A DNA stretch of 64,000 nt. It comes from Methylophilus sp. DW102. GTDB lineage: Bacteria; Pseudomonadota; Gammaproteobacteria; Burkholderiales; Methylophilaceae. A program made the translations under genes and the position numbers. The stretch's first letter is position 1, and every line of letters begins with the position of its first letter. Below are positions 55,004 through 63,919 of this stretch, piece by piece. The DNA lies in assembly GCF_037076555.1 (NCBI RefSeq), contig NZ_AP029023.1, positions 744,001 to 808,000 of the forward strand, in the 5' to 3' direction. Under the pieces are notes generated by a model. It searched no databases and was not told where the DNA came from. It saw nothing but the letters and a program-made list of their open reading frames with translations.

Positions 55004-55279
55004 ATGAAACACGTAATGACATTACTGGCCGTGGCTGGTGTGTTGGCAGTGTCCAATCAGGCTCTGGCTTACGATGGTCAAAATTGTAAAGAGCCAGGTA
55101 ACTGCTGGGAAGCCAAACCCGGCTATCCGGAAAAAATTGCGGGTTCCAAATACGACCCAAAACATGATCCGGTGGAACTCAACAAACAAGAGGAAGCCAT
55201 CAAAGCCATGGATGCACGTAATGCAAAACGCATTGCAAACGCCAAATCCAGCGGCAACTTCGTATTTGACGTGAAGTAA
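55004..55279 (+). CDS. mxaI: methanol dehydrogenase small subunit
   Basis: A 91-residue exported protein, the beta subunit wrapped around MxaF. Signal peptide to ALA-YDGQN (near 22). NCKEPGNC supplies the disulfide, and the Lys-rich C-terminal helix (EEAIKAMDARNAKRIANAK) is typical. AAGGAG 7 bp before ATG 55004 is a strong binding site, in keeping with equimolar production with MxaF. XoxF-type enzymes lack this subunit, which supports the calcium-type call. Confidence 0.97.
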   Translation: MKHVMTLLAVAGVLAVSNQALAYDGQNCKEPGNCWEAKPGYPEKIAGSKYDPKHDPVELNKQEEAIKAMDARNAKRIANAKSSGNFVFDVK

Positions 55280-55296
55280 TCTTAAATTCCCCCCAG

Positions 55297-55326
55297 GAAA
55301 CTGACATCGTTTCCGGTGTCAGTTTC
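55297..55326 (+). other. intercistronic stem-loop after mxaI
   Basis: GAAACTGACA at 55297-55306 and TGTCAGTTTC at 55317-55326 form a perfect 10-bp stem with a 10-base loop, 18 bp after mxaI. C-rich runs flank it and no T-run follows, so it is more likely a processing or stability element, or a weak terminator, than a classic one. It separates the highly expressed mxaFJGI part from mxaR onward. Confidence 0.65.
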
Positions 55327-55408
55327 GTCCCCCGTTTGCATGTGACATACCGGTGTCGATTGTGCGCAGTCGATAGTGGCCTGTTTCATTCTGAATCATG
55401 GATGGTGT

Positions 55409-56428
55409 ATGGAAAAACAAATGGATTTGGCCGCATGGCGTGAAGGTGCGCTGGCGTTCGAGCAAGCATTAAACAGTGTGGTTGTTGGCATGCCTGAGCA
55501 AGTCAGGGCGCTCACGATTGCGATTTTTTCACGTGGCCACGTGCTGCTGGAAGGCGACGTTGGCGTGGGTAAAACCACGCTGTTACGCGCGGCTGCGCAA
55601 TTGCTGGGTGGCGGCTATCAGCGCATTGAAGGTGCGATTGACCTCATGCCGAGTGACTTTTTGTACCATGCCTATATCAACGAGCAGGGGCAGGCTGCGG
55701 TCAAGCCGGGGCCACTGTTGCAACATGAAGATGCGCTCTCGGTGTTCTTCTTTAACGAAATCAACCGTGCCAGACCACAGGCCCACGCCTTGTTTCTGCG
55801 CCTGATGGCTGAGCGCTCGGTCAATGCCTTTAACCGCGAATATCATTTTCCACACCTGACTGTGTTTGCTGACCGTAACCGGCTGGAGCGTGAAGAGACG
55901 TTTGAGATCCCTGCGGCGGCACGTGACCGTTTCCTGATGGAAATTTCGGTGAAGGCGCCGGATGCACGTGAGCTGCAACGGGCACTGATGTTTGATACCC
56001 GCTTTTATGATGTCGATGCACTGGTCGGCCAGTTGCCGTCAGGCCTCACCCCCTACGATCAACTGAATGCGCTGGCTGCGCAGGTGCAAAGCACCGTGCG
56101 TGCAGAGTTGGCCTTGCAGGAGTATGCGGTCGAACTATGGCGCGTGCTCAAGGATCCGCTGGCCGCAGGCATCAGCCTGCCCGAGGTGGATATGAGCCGC
56201 TTGCTGGCCGGTGGTGCCAGCCCAAGAGGCATGGCCATGTTGATGCGCAGTGCGCGTACGCGTGCCTGGCTCGAAGGCCGCGATTATCTCACCCCGGATG
56301 ATATACGTGCCGTATGGCCGTATGTGGTGACGCACCGCGTGTTTTTGAGCGGCGCCTATGCCTTGCAGCATGAGCGGATTGCCCCGCAATTGCTGCAAGC
56401 CGTGCTGGATAAAGTCTCTGCGCCCTAA
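55409..56428 (+). CDS. mxaR: MoxR-type AAA ATPase
   Basis: A 339-residue cytosolic AAA+ ATPase of the MoxR family, needed for methanol dehydrogenase activation with MxaSACKLD. Walker A GDVGVGKTT, Walker B VFFFNEINRA, and the sensor region ARDRFLMEI are present. ATG 55409 was chosen; the frame is open a little upstream without a better start. MoxR proteins work with VWA-domain partners, and mxaC and mxaL downstream encode such proteins. Confidence 0.95.
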   Translation: MEKQMDLAAWREGALAFEQALNSVVVGMPEQVRALTIAIFSRGHVLLEGDVGVGKTTLLRAAAQLLGGGYQRIEGAIDLMPSDFLYHAYINEQGQAAVKPGPLLQHEDALSVFFFNEINRARPQAHALFLRLMAERSVNAFNREYHFPHLTVFADRNRLEREETFEIPAAARDRFLMEISVKAPDARELQRALMFDTRFYDVDALVGQLPSGLTPYDQLNALAAQVQSTVRAELALQEYAVELWRVLKDPLAAGISLPEVDMSRLLAGGASPRGMAMLMRSARTRAWLEGRDYLTPDDIRAVWPYVVTHRVFLSGAYALQHERIAPQLLQAVLDKVSAP

Positions 56429-56489
56429 GCGGTGCTGCAGGTTCAAGTCATGATGCAGACCGATGTGTGTGTATGGATGTGAGTGAAGC

Positions 56490-57455
56490 ATGGTAGCTGC
56501 AAGCAACGCAATGGCGCAAGAGACCGGGCGGCCTATGCAGCCGCTCTCGGCGGCGTCCGTACAAGCCGCCTTCGAGCCACACCAGTTCTTTTATCCGGTG
56601 CCATGGCGGGCACACAGCTATCACGCGGGCGCGACGCTCACCAAGCATCATGGCAACGGCACTGACTTCGCTGGCTATGCTTCTTTACTGGCTTGCCCGG
56701 ATCCCAAACGGATTGATATTCGGGCCAGTGTACGCACGCAGCCACAGCAATGGCTGGTCAGGACCTATCTTGAACGTGCTGCCATTCATGTCTACGCCAT
56801 TCTGGATGTTTCCAGCTCCTTATTTTTTCAGGGCCCTTCTGCCCAAGATTTGCAGCAGCGCCTGACCCGTTTTGTCGCGTCGCTCGCGTGGTCGGTCACG
56901 CGCCAGGGCGATGGCTTCGGCATGCACGCTGCCAGCGACCATTTACCAGGCAGTTTGCAACGCCTGCCCAGTTTTCAGCCTGGCACAGCGCAGCAAGTAC
57001 ATGGGCTGCTCAATGACTATTGGCAGCAGGCGCGTAGTTCGGGTGCTGATCACGGCCACACGGCCAGCGCCCTTCCTGCTGCGATAGAGGCCATCGGTCC
57101 ACGGCGTGCGCTGGTATTCCTCATCTCTGACTTTTTTTGGCCAGAGTCACTGCTGCAAGCCACCATGCGTGCCGCTCAGCCACATGATGTGGTGCCTGTG
57201 GTATTGCGCGATGCCTCGGCGTTTGAGGCATTGCCGGCGTTCGGCTGGGCGCGATTACGCGATATGGAAACCGGGCAGGAGCGCAGCTGGCTATTGCGGC
57301 GCAAGTTGCGCACACAGATCGCCGCGGATGCCGCGCAGCAAACGCAGTCGCTCAATCTTGGCTTGGTCAAGGCGGGTGCTAGATCCCCTTTGTGGCTAGC
57401 CCCGGATTGGCGTGCGGAAGACGTGAGCCGACACTTGATGGAGACGATGGCATGA
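56490..57455 (+). CDS. mxaS: MxaS, DUF58-type protein
   Basis: A 321-residue protein of the DUF58 family, which usually follows a MoxR ATPase. No signal peptide. The centre contains HVYAILDVSSSLFF, a VWA-like start with DxSxS, and RRALVFLISDFFW. It overlaps mxaA by 4 bp (ATGA). It acts in methanol dehydrogenase maturation; its exact role is not known. Confidence 0.92.
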   Translation: MVAASNAMAQETGRPMQPLSAASVQAAFEPHQFFYPVPWRAHSYHAGATLTKHHGNGTDFAGYASLLACPDPKRIDIRASVRTQPQQWLVRTYLERAAIHVYAILDVSSSLFFQGPSAQDLQQRLTRFVASLAWSVTRQGDGFGMHAASDHLPGSLQRLPSFQPGTAQQVHGLLNDYWQQARSSGADHGHTASALPAAIEAIGPRRALVFLISDFFWPESLLQATMRAAQPHDVVPVVLRDASAFEALPAFGWARLRDMETGQERSWLLRRKLRTQIAADAAQQTQSLNLGLVKAGARSPLWLAPDWRAEDVSRHLMETMA

Positions 57456-58423
57456 GTATCACAAGCAACCGGTTTGCGGGCACGATGCAGTTTACGCGCT
57501 GGCTGGCGACATTTTTTGCAGGGTATCTGCTGGCGGCCACTACGCTGGCATATGCCGCCAGCACCACAGCAAGCACCCAAGCCACAACGCACGCCAGCAT
57601 ACGCGTAGAAAGCGCCACGCGTGAGGCAGATTACACGCTGGGCAGCATTGCAACACAGCATCTCAAGATTCATGTCCCGCCTGGTTTTGTGCTGGATCCG
57701 GCCAGTTTGCCTGCCCCGGCACAAAATGAGGCCATTGAGTTGCGCGATGCCCATTGGCAACATGAGGACCTGGCGAATGAGCGCGTGATTAACCTGCAGA
57801 TAGACTGGCAAATTTTTGTTGCCGGCGACACGGTTAAAATCCTGCCCTTAAAAAAACTGCACCTTGAATTCACCTGCGATCAGTCCAGCTGCGCCCAGCA
57901 ACGGTTGACCGTTGATGTGCCGCCAGACAAGGTCATTGTGTCGAGTTTGCTGCCTGCCCGGATTGATGCCGAGCACGTCAAGCTTTACCCGGATGCGCCC
58001 ATGCCAAGCTGGCCGCTCGCGCCACAACTGTGGTCACTGGCAGGTTGGGGAAGTGCGCTTGTATTGGCATTGCTTTACCTGGCCTGGGTGGCCGGCTGGA
58101 TCGCCTTGCCACAAGAAAAACACATGCCTTTCCGTCAGGCCTGGCGCCAGATACGCAAACTCAGGGGAGGGGCGGCCTCGGATAGTTTGCAGGCCATGCG
58201 CTTGCTGGTGCGGGCCATGGATCAATTTGCCGGGCATGCGGTGACTGCCGAAAATCTGCCACAGTTAATGCAGCAGCAACCTAGGCTACAGGCCTATGCG
58301 CCTGCGCTTGAGGCCTTTTACGCGGATGTACAGCAGGCGTTTTTTGCTGGCCGAGCTGTGACGTCTTCGATCGCTTTGCTGACACAATTAGCCAAAGATT
58401 TGAGTCAACTGGAGGTCGCTTAA
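57452..58423 (+). CDS. mxaA: MxaA, methanol dehydrogenase calcium-insertion protein
   Basis: A 323-residue membrane-anchored protein. Signal peptide (to AYAAS, near 35), periplasmic domain with IHVPPGFVLDPASL and LHLEFTCDQSSC, then a membrane helix (about 210-232, LVLALLYLAWVAGWI) and a cytoplasmic tail. In other methylotrophs mxaA, mxaK and mxaL mutants lack calcium in the enzyme. ATG 57452 is preferred, overlapping the mxaS stop. Confidence 0.92.
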   Translation: MSITSNRFAGTMQFTRWLATFFAGYLLAATTLAYAASTTASTQATTHASIRVESATREADYTLGSIATQHLKIHVPPGFVLDPASLPAPAQNEAIELRDAHWQHEDLANERVINLQIDWQIFVAGDTVKILPLKKLHLEFTCDQSSCAQQRLTVDVPPDKVIVSSLLPARIDAEHVKLYPDAPMPSWPLAPQLWSLAGWGSALVLALLYLAWVAGWIALPQEKHMPFRQAWRQIRKLRGGAASDSLQAMRLLVRAMDQFAGHAVTAENLPQLMQQQPRLQAYAPALEAFYADVQQAFFAGRAVTSSIALLTQLAKDLSQLEVA

Positions 58424-58425
58424 GC

Positions 58426-59457
58426 ATGTGGCAGGCCTGGGGGCAATCCGTCATCACATGGAGCGGCTTGGGGGAGTCATGGGGGCTGACACAGGTGTGG
58501 CCCTTGCTGTTATTGCCATTGACCGTATTGCCCTGGTGCATGCGTGGTCAACGGCATTTCAAGCATCCGGCCTTGCAAGGGTTGCCCGAAGACCCGCTCT
58601 CCGTCTGGCTGGAACGTGCCTGGAAAATCAGTTTAAGTACTTTGCTGCTGGCACTGGCCATTGCGCTGAGTGGCCCGTTTCTAAAATCGCAATCCATCGA
58701 AAAAATTGGGCGCGGTGCGCATGTGATGATTGTGCTGGACCGCAGCGCCAGCATGAACGAGCCGTTTGTGAACAAGGGCGATGCTCAGGCGCGGCAACCG
58801 AAAATGCAGGCCGCGCGTGAGGTGTTGAAGTCATTGGTCAAGCAAGGCCATGAAGACCTGATGGGTATGGTGACCTTTAGTACCTCACCGATTCTGGCGG
58901 CGCCGTTGGGGAATGACCGGGCGTTTGTGCAAGCTGCACTGGAAGCAACCGAAGCCGGTGGCATGGGTTTCACGGCGGTCGCGCGCGGACTCGGCATGGC
59001 GCTCGATTATTTTGCCGATCAGCCGGTGACCGGGGCGCGTGCCATTGTGCTGGTGTCTGATGGCGGTGCACACCTGGATGGCAAAACCCAGGACATGTTG
59101 CGTGCCATGTTTATGCGGCAACAGGCCTCTTTGTACTGGATTTACCTGCGCTCTGAAAATGGCGTCACCATCAAGCAAAGCCTGGCCGAAGGCGAGAATA
59201 TTGACGCCTATCCCGAGGTGGCCTTGCATGACTATTTCCAGACGCTCAATGTGCCTTATCACGTGTATGAGGCAGAAAATCCGCAGGCGGTGATGGCGGC
59301 CGTGCGCGATATCGCTAAGCTTAAAAACAAACCAACCCGTTACCTGGAACCGATTGCACGACAAGACTTGAGTCAATACGCCTATGGTCTTGCCTGGCTG
59401 GCAGCCTTGCTATTAATCGCGATGGTACAACTGGAGTTAACACGGTGGCAAACATGA
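58426..59457 (+). CDS. mxaC: MxaC, VWA-domain membrane protein
   Basis: A 343-residue protein with two N-terminal helices, a VWA domain between about 98 and 290 and a final helix (LAWLAALLLIAMVQL). The metal site DRSASMNE starts near residue 104, and IVLVSDGGAH holds the third motif. It resembles BatA-type proteins that work with MoxR ATPases. It begins 2 bp after mxaA and overlaps mxaK by 4 bp. Confidence 0.93.
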   Translation: MWQAWGQSVITWSGLGESWGLTQVWPLLLLPLTVLPWCMRGQRHFKHPALQGLPEDPLSVWLERAWKISLSTLLLALAIALSGPFLKSQSIEKIGRGAHVMIVLDRSASMNEPFVNKGDAQARQPKMQAAREVLKSLVKQGHEDLMGMVTFSTSPILAAPLGNDRAFVQAALEATEAGGMGFTAVARGLGMALDYFADQPVTGARAIVLVSDGGAHLDGKTQDMLRAMFMRQQASLYWIYLRSENGVTIKQSLAEGENIDAYPEVALHDYFQTLNVPYHVYEAENPQAVMAAVRDIAKLKNKPTRYLEPIARQDLSQYAYGLAWLAALLLIAMVQLELTRWQT

Positions 59458-60071
59458 GTCATCCCAACATAAGAAGGCAATGGAACAATCATTTACGCCG
59501 CGGCGGGCTGTGGGCTGCGCTGCTGGTGGTGCTATCACTGGTGATGCTAGCGCGTCAGGGCGTGGCGCTCTATCAGTCTGCAGTCTACAGACACAGCCTG
59601 GCGCCGCATGTGCTGATCCGTTCTACCTTGCTGGGGGCTGACCAGACGCCGCAGGCCTTGTTCGCCAATGCAGTGTTTTATGACGATCAACTCAAATCTG
59701 ATCAGGCGCTGGCGCAGTATGCCGCCGTCATTGCCCGCACCACCGATAGCCAACCCTTGCGCAAGCAGGCCTATTTCAACTCGGGCAATGTCTATTTGCG
59801 CACGGCAATCCGCTTGCTCGAACAACGTGGCCTGCCAGCCTGGGACGAGGCGGGGCCATTGGTCGCCCTGGCCAAAGAGAGTTACCAGAAAGCCTTGCGT
59901 ATCGAGCCTGACTGGTCCGAGGTGAAGTACAACTACCATCTCGCCCTCAGGCTGGCGCCGACCACGCACGGCATGAATGGGCCGCAACAGTACGAAGACG
60001 AGCAGATTAAAGCCGAAGAGCAACCCAGTGGCTGGCCTGCCATGCCAGGTAACCCGAGAGGCATGCCCTGA
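59454..60071 (+). CDS. mxaK: MxaK, TPR-like methanol dehydrogenase maturation protein
   Basis: A 205-residue protein with one N-terminal helix (about 20-37) and a periplasmic helical, TPR-like part (QALFANAVFYDDQLKSDQAL, then KESYQKALRIEPDW). The tail is rich in Pro, Gly and Met. ATG 59454 overlaps the mxaC stop as ATGA, so it was chosen over GTG 59445. The order C-K-L supports the assignment. Confidence 0.9.
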   Translation: MSHPNIRRQWNNHLRRGGLWAALLVVLSLVMLARQGVALYQSAVYRHSLAPHVLIRSTLLGADQTPQALFANAVFYDDQLKSDQALAQYAAVIARTTDSQPLRKQAYFNSGNVYLRTAIRLLEQRGLPAWDEAGPLVALAKESYQKALRIEPDWSEVKYNYHLALRLAPTTHGMNGPQQYEDEQIKAEEQPSGWPAMPGNPRGMP

Positions 60072-61135
60072 TGATGGCAGGGTTCAAACAACTCAGGGCT
60101 TTGCTCGTTGGCAGCCCTGACAATCCACTAGCATCGCGCGGGCTGGTCTGGCGCAAGCGTTGCCTGTGGCTGCTGGCGCTGTTGCTCACGCTCACGCTTT
60201 TTCACCCGCAACTGACTTTACCCAACCGCGTGTATGACTGGTACTTTGTGGTGGATATCACACAAAGCATGAATGTGACTGACTATCAGCTGAATGGGAA
60301 AAGTGTCAGCCGCCTGGAGATGGCCAAGCAAAGCATACGCAAATCCTTGTCTGTGCTGCCGTGTGGCTCACGCGTGGCGCTGGGCATGTTTACCGAGCGC
60401 AATACGGTCAATGTGGTGAAGCCGGTGGAGGTGTGCAGCCATTTTGCCGCGCTGGATCATACCGTCGCCAGCATGGATTGGCGCATGGCGTGGGCGGCGG
60501 ATTCGTTTATCGCCCATGGCCTTTATCACGCGCTGGAACAGGCGCCGTTGTTAGGCAAACAGATGCGCCTGCTATTTTTTACCGACGGCCAGCAAGCGCC
60601 ACCGGCCAATCCGCAATACCTGCCCAAATTCGCAGGCAAACCAGGCGAGGTGCAAGGCTATCTGGTGGGCGTGGGCAAACCCACACCAAGCAAAATCCCC
60701 AAACTGGATGAAAAAAACGCAGTGGCGGGCTACTGGGAGCAAGAAGAGGTGCAGCGCTATGGCAATTTCGGCATGGCGGCCACGCTATCGGTGCTGGCCA
60801 TGGAGCGAGGCCAGCATGACCGTAATGCCGGGCATGGGCCGGGTAACGAACTCTTAAGCAATGCCCATTTATCTGCGCTGGATGAAAAAAATCTGCAGCG
60901 GCTCGCTGCCGAGACCGGCTTGCATTACGCCCGCCTCAATAGCGTCTCGCAACCTGGCGACTGGGCGACCGGCTTGGGCATGACGGCCTGGCGCTGGGCC
61001 AAAACCGATTTGCGGCCCTGGCTGGCGGTGCCTGCCTGCCTATTGTGGCTCATGTTTATGGGGCTGACGTTTGCCGATAGCCCCTGGCTGCTCGGCATGC
61101 AGCGGATGTTTCAACGATTTTTTAAGAAGGAGTAG
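60071..61135 (+). CDS. mxaL: MxaL, VWA-domain membrane protein
   Basis: A 354-residue protein with N- and C-terminal membrane helices and a periplasmic VWA domain. The metal motif reads DITQSMN (near 62), with Thr in place of the first Ser of DxSxS. RLLFFTDGQQAPP follows. It is needed with MxaA and MxaK for calcium insertion in other methylotrophs. It starts at TGATG with the mxaK stop; ATG 60074 is equally possible. Confidence 0.93.
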   Translation: MMAGFKQLRALLVGSPDNPLASRGLVWRKRCLWLLALLLTLTLFHPQLTLPNRVYDWYFVVDITQSMNVTDYQLNGKSVSRLEMAKQSIRKSLSVLPCGSRVALGMFTERNTVNVVKPVEVCSHFAALDHTVASMDWRMAWAADSFIAHGLYHALEQAPLLGKQMRLLFFTDGQQAPPANPQYLPKFAGKPGEVQGYLVGVGKPTPSKIPKLDEKNAVAGYWEQEEVQRYGNFGMAATLSVLAMERGQHDRNAGHGPGNELLSNAHLSALDEKNLQRLAAETGLHYARLNSVSQPGDWATGLGMTAWRWAKTDLRPWLAVPACLLWLMFMGLTFADSPWLLGMQRMFQRFFKKE

Positions 61136-61141
61136 TGTGTT

Positions 61142-61738
61142 ATGAAGTGGTCTTTATGCGGAATGATGATGTTATTAAGTGTGCAAGCCTGGGCGCACGG
61201 GCCTACACCGCAAAAAACGGATGAATCCATCCAGGTCAACGCATCGGCTGACGCGGTATGGAAACGTGTCAGCAGCCCTTGCAGCCTGGCGCAATGGCAT
61301 CCGCAAGTCACTGCCTGCGAGCCGGTGAATGATACCCAGCAAAAACTGACCCTGAAAAACGGCAAGCAGTTGATGCAGGAAATCGACGAAGTGTCTGCGG
61401 CAGACATGACCGTGTCTTATCGTCTGTTTGGCGACATTGATCTGGAAGCGCTGCCTGTGAGTTCTTTGAACGGCAAAATCAAAGTTGCTGCTGATGGCAG
61501 CAACGCCAAAGTGACCTGGAGTGCCCGTTATTACCGCGCCTTTACTGGCAATGAACCACCTGCAGGCCAGGATGATGAATCCGCCAAAAATGCGGTAGAC
61601 GCCTTTGTCAAAGCCGGTTTGCAAGGGCTGAAAGAAGGCCGCCAGAATGCAGCGGCAAACACCCAGGGTTGGCGCCAAAAACTCTGCGCCAGCTTGCGCC
61701 CTTTGTTTAAACGCATGGGTTCCAGCCTGTGTGCATAA
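61142..61738 (+). CDS. mxaD: MxaD, periplasmic SRPBCC-fold protein
   Basis: A 198-residue exported protein. Signal peptide to AWA (near 18), then an SRPBCC/polyketide-cyclase-like domain with INVNASADAVW-type strand (IQVNASADAVWKRV) and WSARYYRAF. It is thought to ease electron transfer from methanol dehydrogenase to cytochrome cL. AAGGAG lies 8 bp before the ATG. It is the last recognised mxa gene here. Confidence 0.9.
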   Translation: MKWSLCGMMMLLSVQAWAHGPTPQKTDESIQVNASADAVWKRVSSPCSLAQWHPQVTACEPVNDTQQKLTLKNGKQLMQEIDEVSAADMTVSYRLFGDIDLEALPVSSLNGKIKVAADGSNAKVTWSARYYRAFTGNEPPAGQDDESAKNAVDAFVKAGLQGLKEGRQNAAANTQGWRQKLCASLRPLFKRMGSSLCA

Positions 61739-61783
61739 ATTGAGCTCCGCCGTGTTGATTGTGTGGATTCAGCGAGGCATGTC

Positions 61784-62236
61784 ATGGTGAGTAAACACTT
61801 AGGGTTATCCGGGCAGTCTGGATGGCTGTGTATCTCTTCAGGTGCCAGTCACCTGGCCCAGTGGGCAACGATGATGTTGCCAGCCGTAGTTTGTGTTTTG
61901 GTCACAGCCAGTCTGCCCGCCAGGGCGGAAGAGGGTGTCGCCAGCAATGAGGCAACATGGGTGATACTCGAAGAGACGGATGACTCGTTATGCCTGGCGC
62001 ATGGCGGCAAACTGATCACGCTGGCCCTGACTGACAGCGGCCAGCGCGCTGCCCCAGCCGGACTGGAGGTATGGGTGGACCGCTGGTTTATGCAGGTGCA
62101 GACCGCAGACCATACCCGCCATCAACTCACTGCCGAACACCCCAGCCAGGAGTTGGGGTGCTCACAAAGCATCGCTGGCCCGCAACACTGGACACTCAGT
62201 ACCATTAAACGCCTGCCCGAGCAGGCGCATCCCTAG
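61784..62236 (+). CDS. exported protein of unknown function after mxaD
   Basis: A 150-residue protein with a long N-terminal export segment (ATMMLPAVVCVLVTASLPARA, shortened here to its hydrophobic core) and a small domain of about 100 residues with two Cys (DSLCLAHGG and ELGCSQS) that could form a disulfide. ATG 61784 follows GAGG at good spacing. It lies 45 bp after mxaD and 9 bp before a thioredoxin-like gene, which fits a role in enzyme maturation, but I do not recognise it. It may be one of the poorly conserved mxa accessory genes such as mxaE. Confidence 0.65.
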   Translation: MVSKHLGLSGQSGWLCISSGASHLAQWATMMLPAVVCVLVTASLPARAEEGVASNEATWVILEETDDSLCLAHGGKLITLALTDSGQRAAPAGLEVWVDRWFMQVQTADHTRHQLTAEHPSQELGCSQSIAGPQHWTLSTIKRLPEQAHP

Positions 62237-62245
62237 GAGTCTCGT

Positions 62246-62680
62246 ATGCAAACAACCAACCCTTCAGATCCGCAATCCAATCTGGCATCTACCCAAACCG
62301 CTGCCGTGGTGCAGACACTGGCAAGCCAGGCGCAATTCAATGCGTGGGTGCAGGCGCATCCGCTCGCCGTGGTATTGTTCACGGCCGAATGGTGTGAGCC
62401 TTGCCAGCACTTTGCCCCCGTCCTGGCAGCGGTTGCCGCCCAGCATCCACAAGTCGCGTTTGCGGTAGCCGATGTTGATGTCGCCACCGATCTGGTCGCC
62501 AATTTCCAGGTGACACAAGTGCCTGCACTCATGACGGTGCGTGATCGCGTCATCATTGATATGGTCAGGGGCGCCATGCAGGCGCATGAGCTGCAGCACC
62601 ACCTGCAAATGTGGCAAGCGCTGGATATGCGCGCCATCAACGCACATTTCTCGCAACAGAGCGCCTCTGCTATTGCATGA
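62246..62680 (+). CDS. thioredoxin-like protein
   Basis: A 144-residue protein with a thioredoxin fold and active site WCEPC near residue 49, preceded by AVVLFTAE, and the cis-Pro loop QVPALMTV. It has no signal peptide, so it should be cytosolic; the N-terminal 25 residues are an extra Ser/Thr-rich stretch. TAGGAG precedes the ATG. It lies at the end of the mxa operon and could serve disulfide chemistry, though a cytosolic site makes a direct role in the periplasmic enzyme unlikely. Confidence 0.88.
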   Translation: MQTTNPSDPQSNLASTQTAAVVQTLASQAQFNAWVQAHPLAVVLFTAEWCEPCQHFAPVLAAVAAQHPQVAFAVADVDVATDLVANFQVTQVPALMTVRDRVIIDMVRGAMQAHELQHHLQMWQALDMRAINAHFSQQSASAIA

Positions 62681-62750
62681 AAAATTCCTGACCCTTTGCG
62701 GGAACAGGTCTCAATTCTTACGGCTCACATCGCGCTATCGTAACGCTTGT

Positions 62751-63740
62751 ATGAGGACGATTGATGTGAGCGCGTGCTGGCGCCTGCGCTTGAAAGCGTT
62801 GTCGGTTACGCTCAGTCTTTGTTTTACGCTGGGCGCATCCGCGGCAGAGTTCGCCTATATCACCAATCAGGGAGAGCACACGGTTTCGGTCGTAGACCTG
62901 CGCCAACTGCAGGTGATCAAAACCATCGCGGTCGGTCAATCGCCGGTCGGCGTCGCTATTCATCCTCAACAGAAAAAAGTATACGTGAGCAATGTCGATG
63001 GCCGTTCAATCTCGGTGATAGACATCACGCGGCAGCAAGTGGTGCAGACCCTAGAGCTGCCGATTGCCCCGGTCGGACTGGCCGTGAATCAGGCCGGTAA
63101 CCGTTTATATGTGGCTGACTGGTATCACCATAGTTTGCTGGTGGTTGAGCCCGTGCACGGGCAAGTGCTGGCGACTATAGAAGTGGGGCAGGCACCAGGC
63201 GGCTTGCAGTTAAGTCGCGATGGCCAGACGCTCTACGTGGCGAATCGCGACAGTAATGATGTGAGCGTGGTCGACACGCGCGCGAACAAAGAACTGCGCA
63301 GAATTAAAGTGGGCGAGCACCCGTTCGGTTTGGGGCTGAGCCCCGATGGCAAGCAGCTGTATGTGGTGAATGTCTATTCAAACTCAGTGAGTGTGATAGA
63401 CACGCATGACCAGCGTGTGGTGGCCACGCTTAGCGTGGGGCGGCACCCTTACTGTGTGACCACAGACCCGCAAGGGCAGCGCTTGTTCGTCACCAACACC
63501 GGCGAAGATAGCGTCAGCGTGATCGATCTGGCCAGCCAGCGGCCGCTAGCTAAAATTCGCGTCCCCGGCACGCCCGAAGGTATTGCTTTTGACCGCCAGC
63601 AACAGCAGCTCGTGGTCACCAGCTGGATGGACAACGTCGTAGCCGTCATTGATGGGCAGCGCCTGGACTCGCCGCGACAGGTCAAGGTTGGGGCACAGCC
63701 GCGCGCCTTCGGTGGATTTGTGTTTGAGGCTGGCGAATGA
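62751..63740 (+). CDS. YVTN-type beta-propeller exported protein
   Basis: A 329-residue exported protein: signal peptide to ASAAEFAYI (near 32), then seven or so repeats of about 42 residues of the YVTN/YncE type (for example LYVANRDSNDVSVVD and LYVVNVYSNSVSVID). Similar propellers are found near PQQ-dependent alcohol oxidation genes in other bacteria. ATG 62751 is used; GTG 62766, with AGGA upstream, is an alternative. Its ligand is unknown. Confidence 0.85.
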   Translation: MRTIDVSACWRLRLKALSVTLSLCFTLGASAAEFAYITNQGEHTVSVVDLRQLQVIKTIAVGQSPVGVAIHPQQKKVYVSNVDGRSISVIDITRQQVVQTLELPIAPVGLAVNQAGNRLYVADWYHHSLLVVEPVHGQVLATIEVGQAPGGLQLSRDGQTLYVANRDSNDVSVVDTRANKELRRIKVGEHPFGLGLSPDGKQLYVVNVYSNSVSVIDTHDQRVVATLSVGRHPYCVTTDPQGQRLFVTNTGEDSVSVIDLASQRPLAKIRVPGTPEGIAFDRQQQQLVVTSWMDNVVAVIDGQRLDSPRQVKVGAQPRAFGGFVFEAGE

Positions 63741-63742
63741 GT

Positions 63743-63789
63743 ATAGCGTCGGGAGTTTATCCCGGTTAAATCGGGAAGCATGACGCTAT
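63743..63789. other. nested stem-loop after the propeller gene
   Basis: ATAGCGTC at 63743-63750 and GACGCTAT at 63782-63789 pair around an inner GGGA..TCCC or CCCGG..CGGG hairpin; the two inner forms are mutually exclusive. No T-run follows. Confidence 0.4.
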
Positions 63790-63874
63790 TGCCAAGGATT
63801 TTAAGTGCTTAATATGCAATGGTCATTTAAATTTCAAATTTAATTGATTTGCATAAAGTATATCTCCATGTTCT

Positions 63875-63908
63875 GGCCAGTTGTTGCAGCAACTGGCCGA
63901 CTTTTTTT
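63875..63908 (+). terminator. Rho-independent terminator
   Basis: GGCCAGTTG / CAACTGGCC is followed by GAC and seven T. It ends the upstream transcript. It lies only a few bases before the binding site of the next gene, so it could also act as an attenuator for it. Confidence 0.75.
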
Positions 63909-63919
63909 AAGGATGCTCT

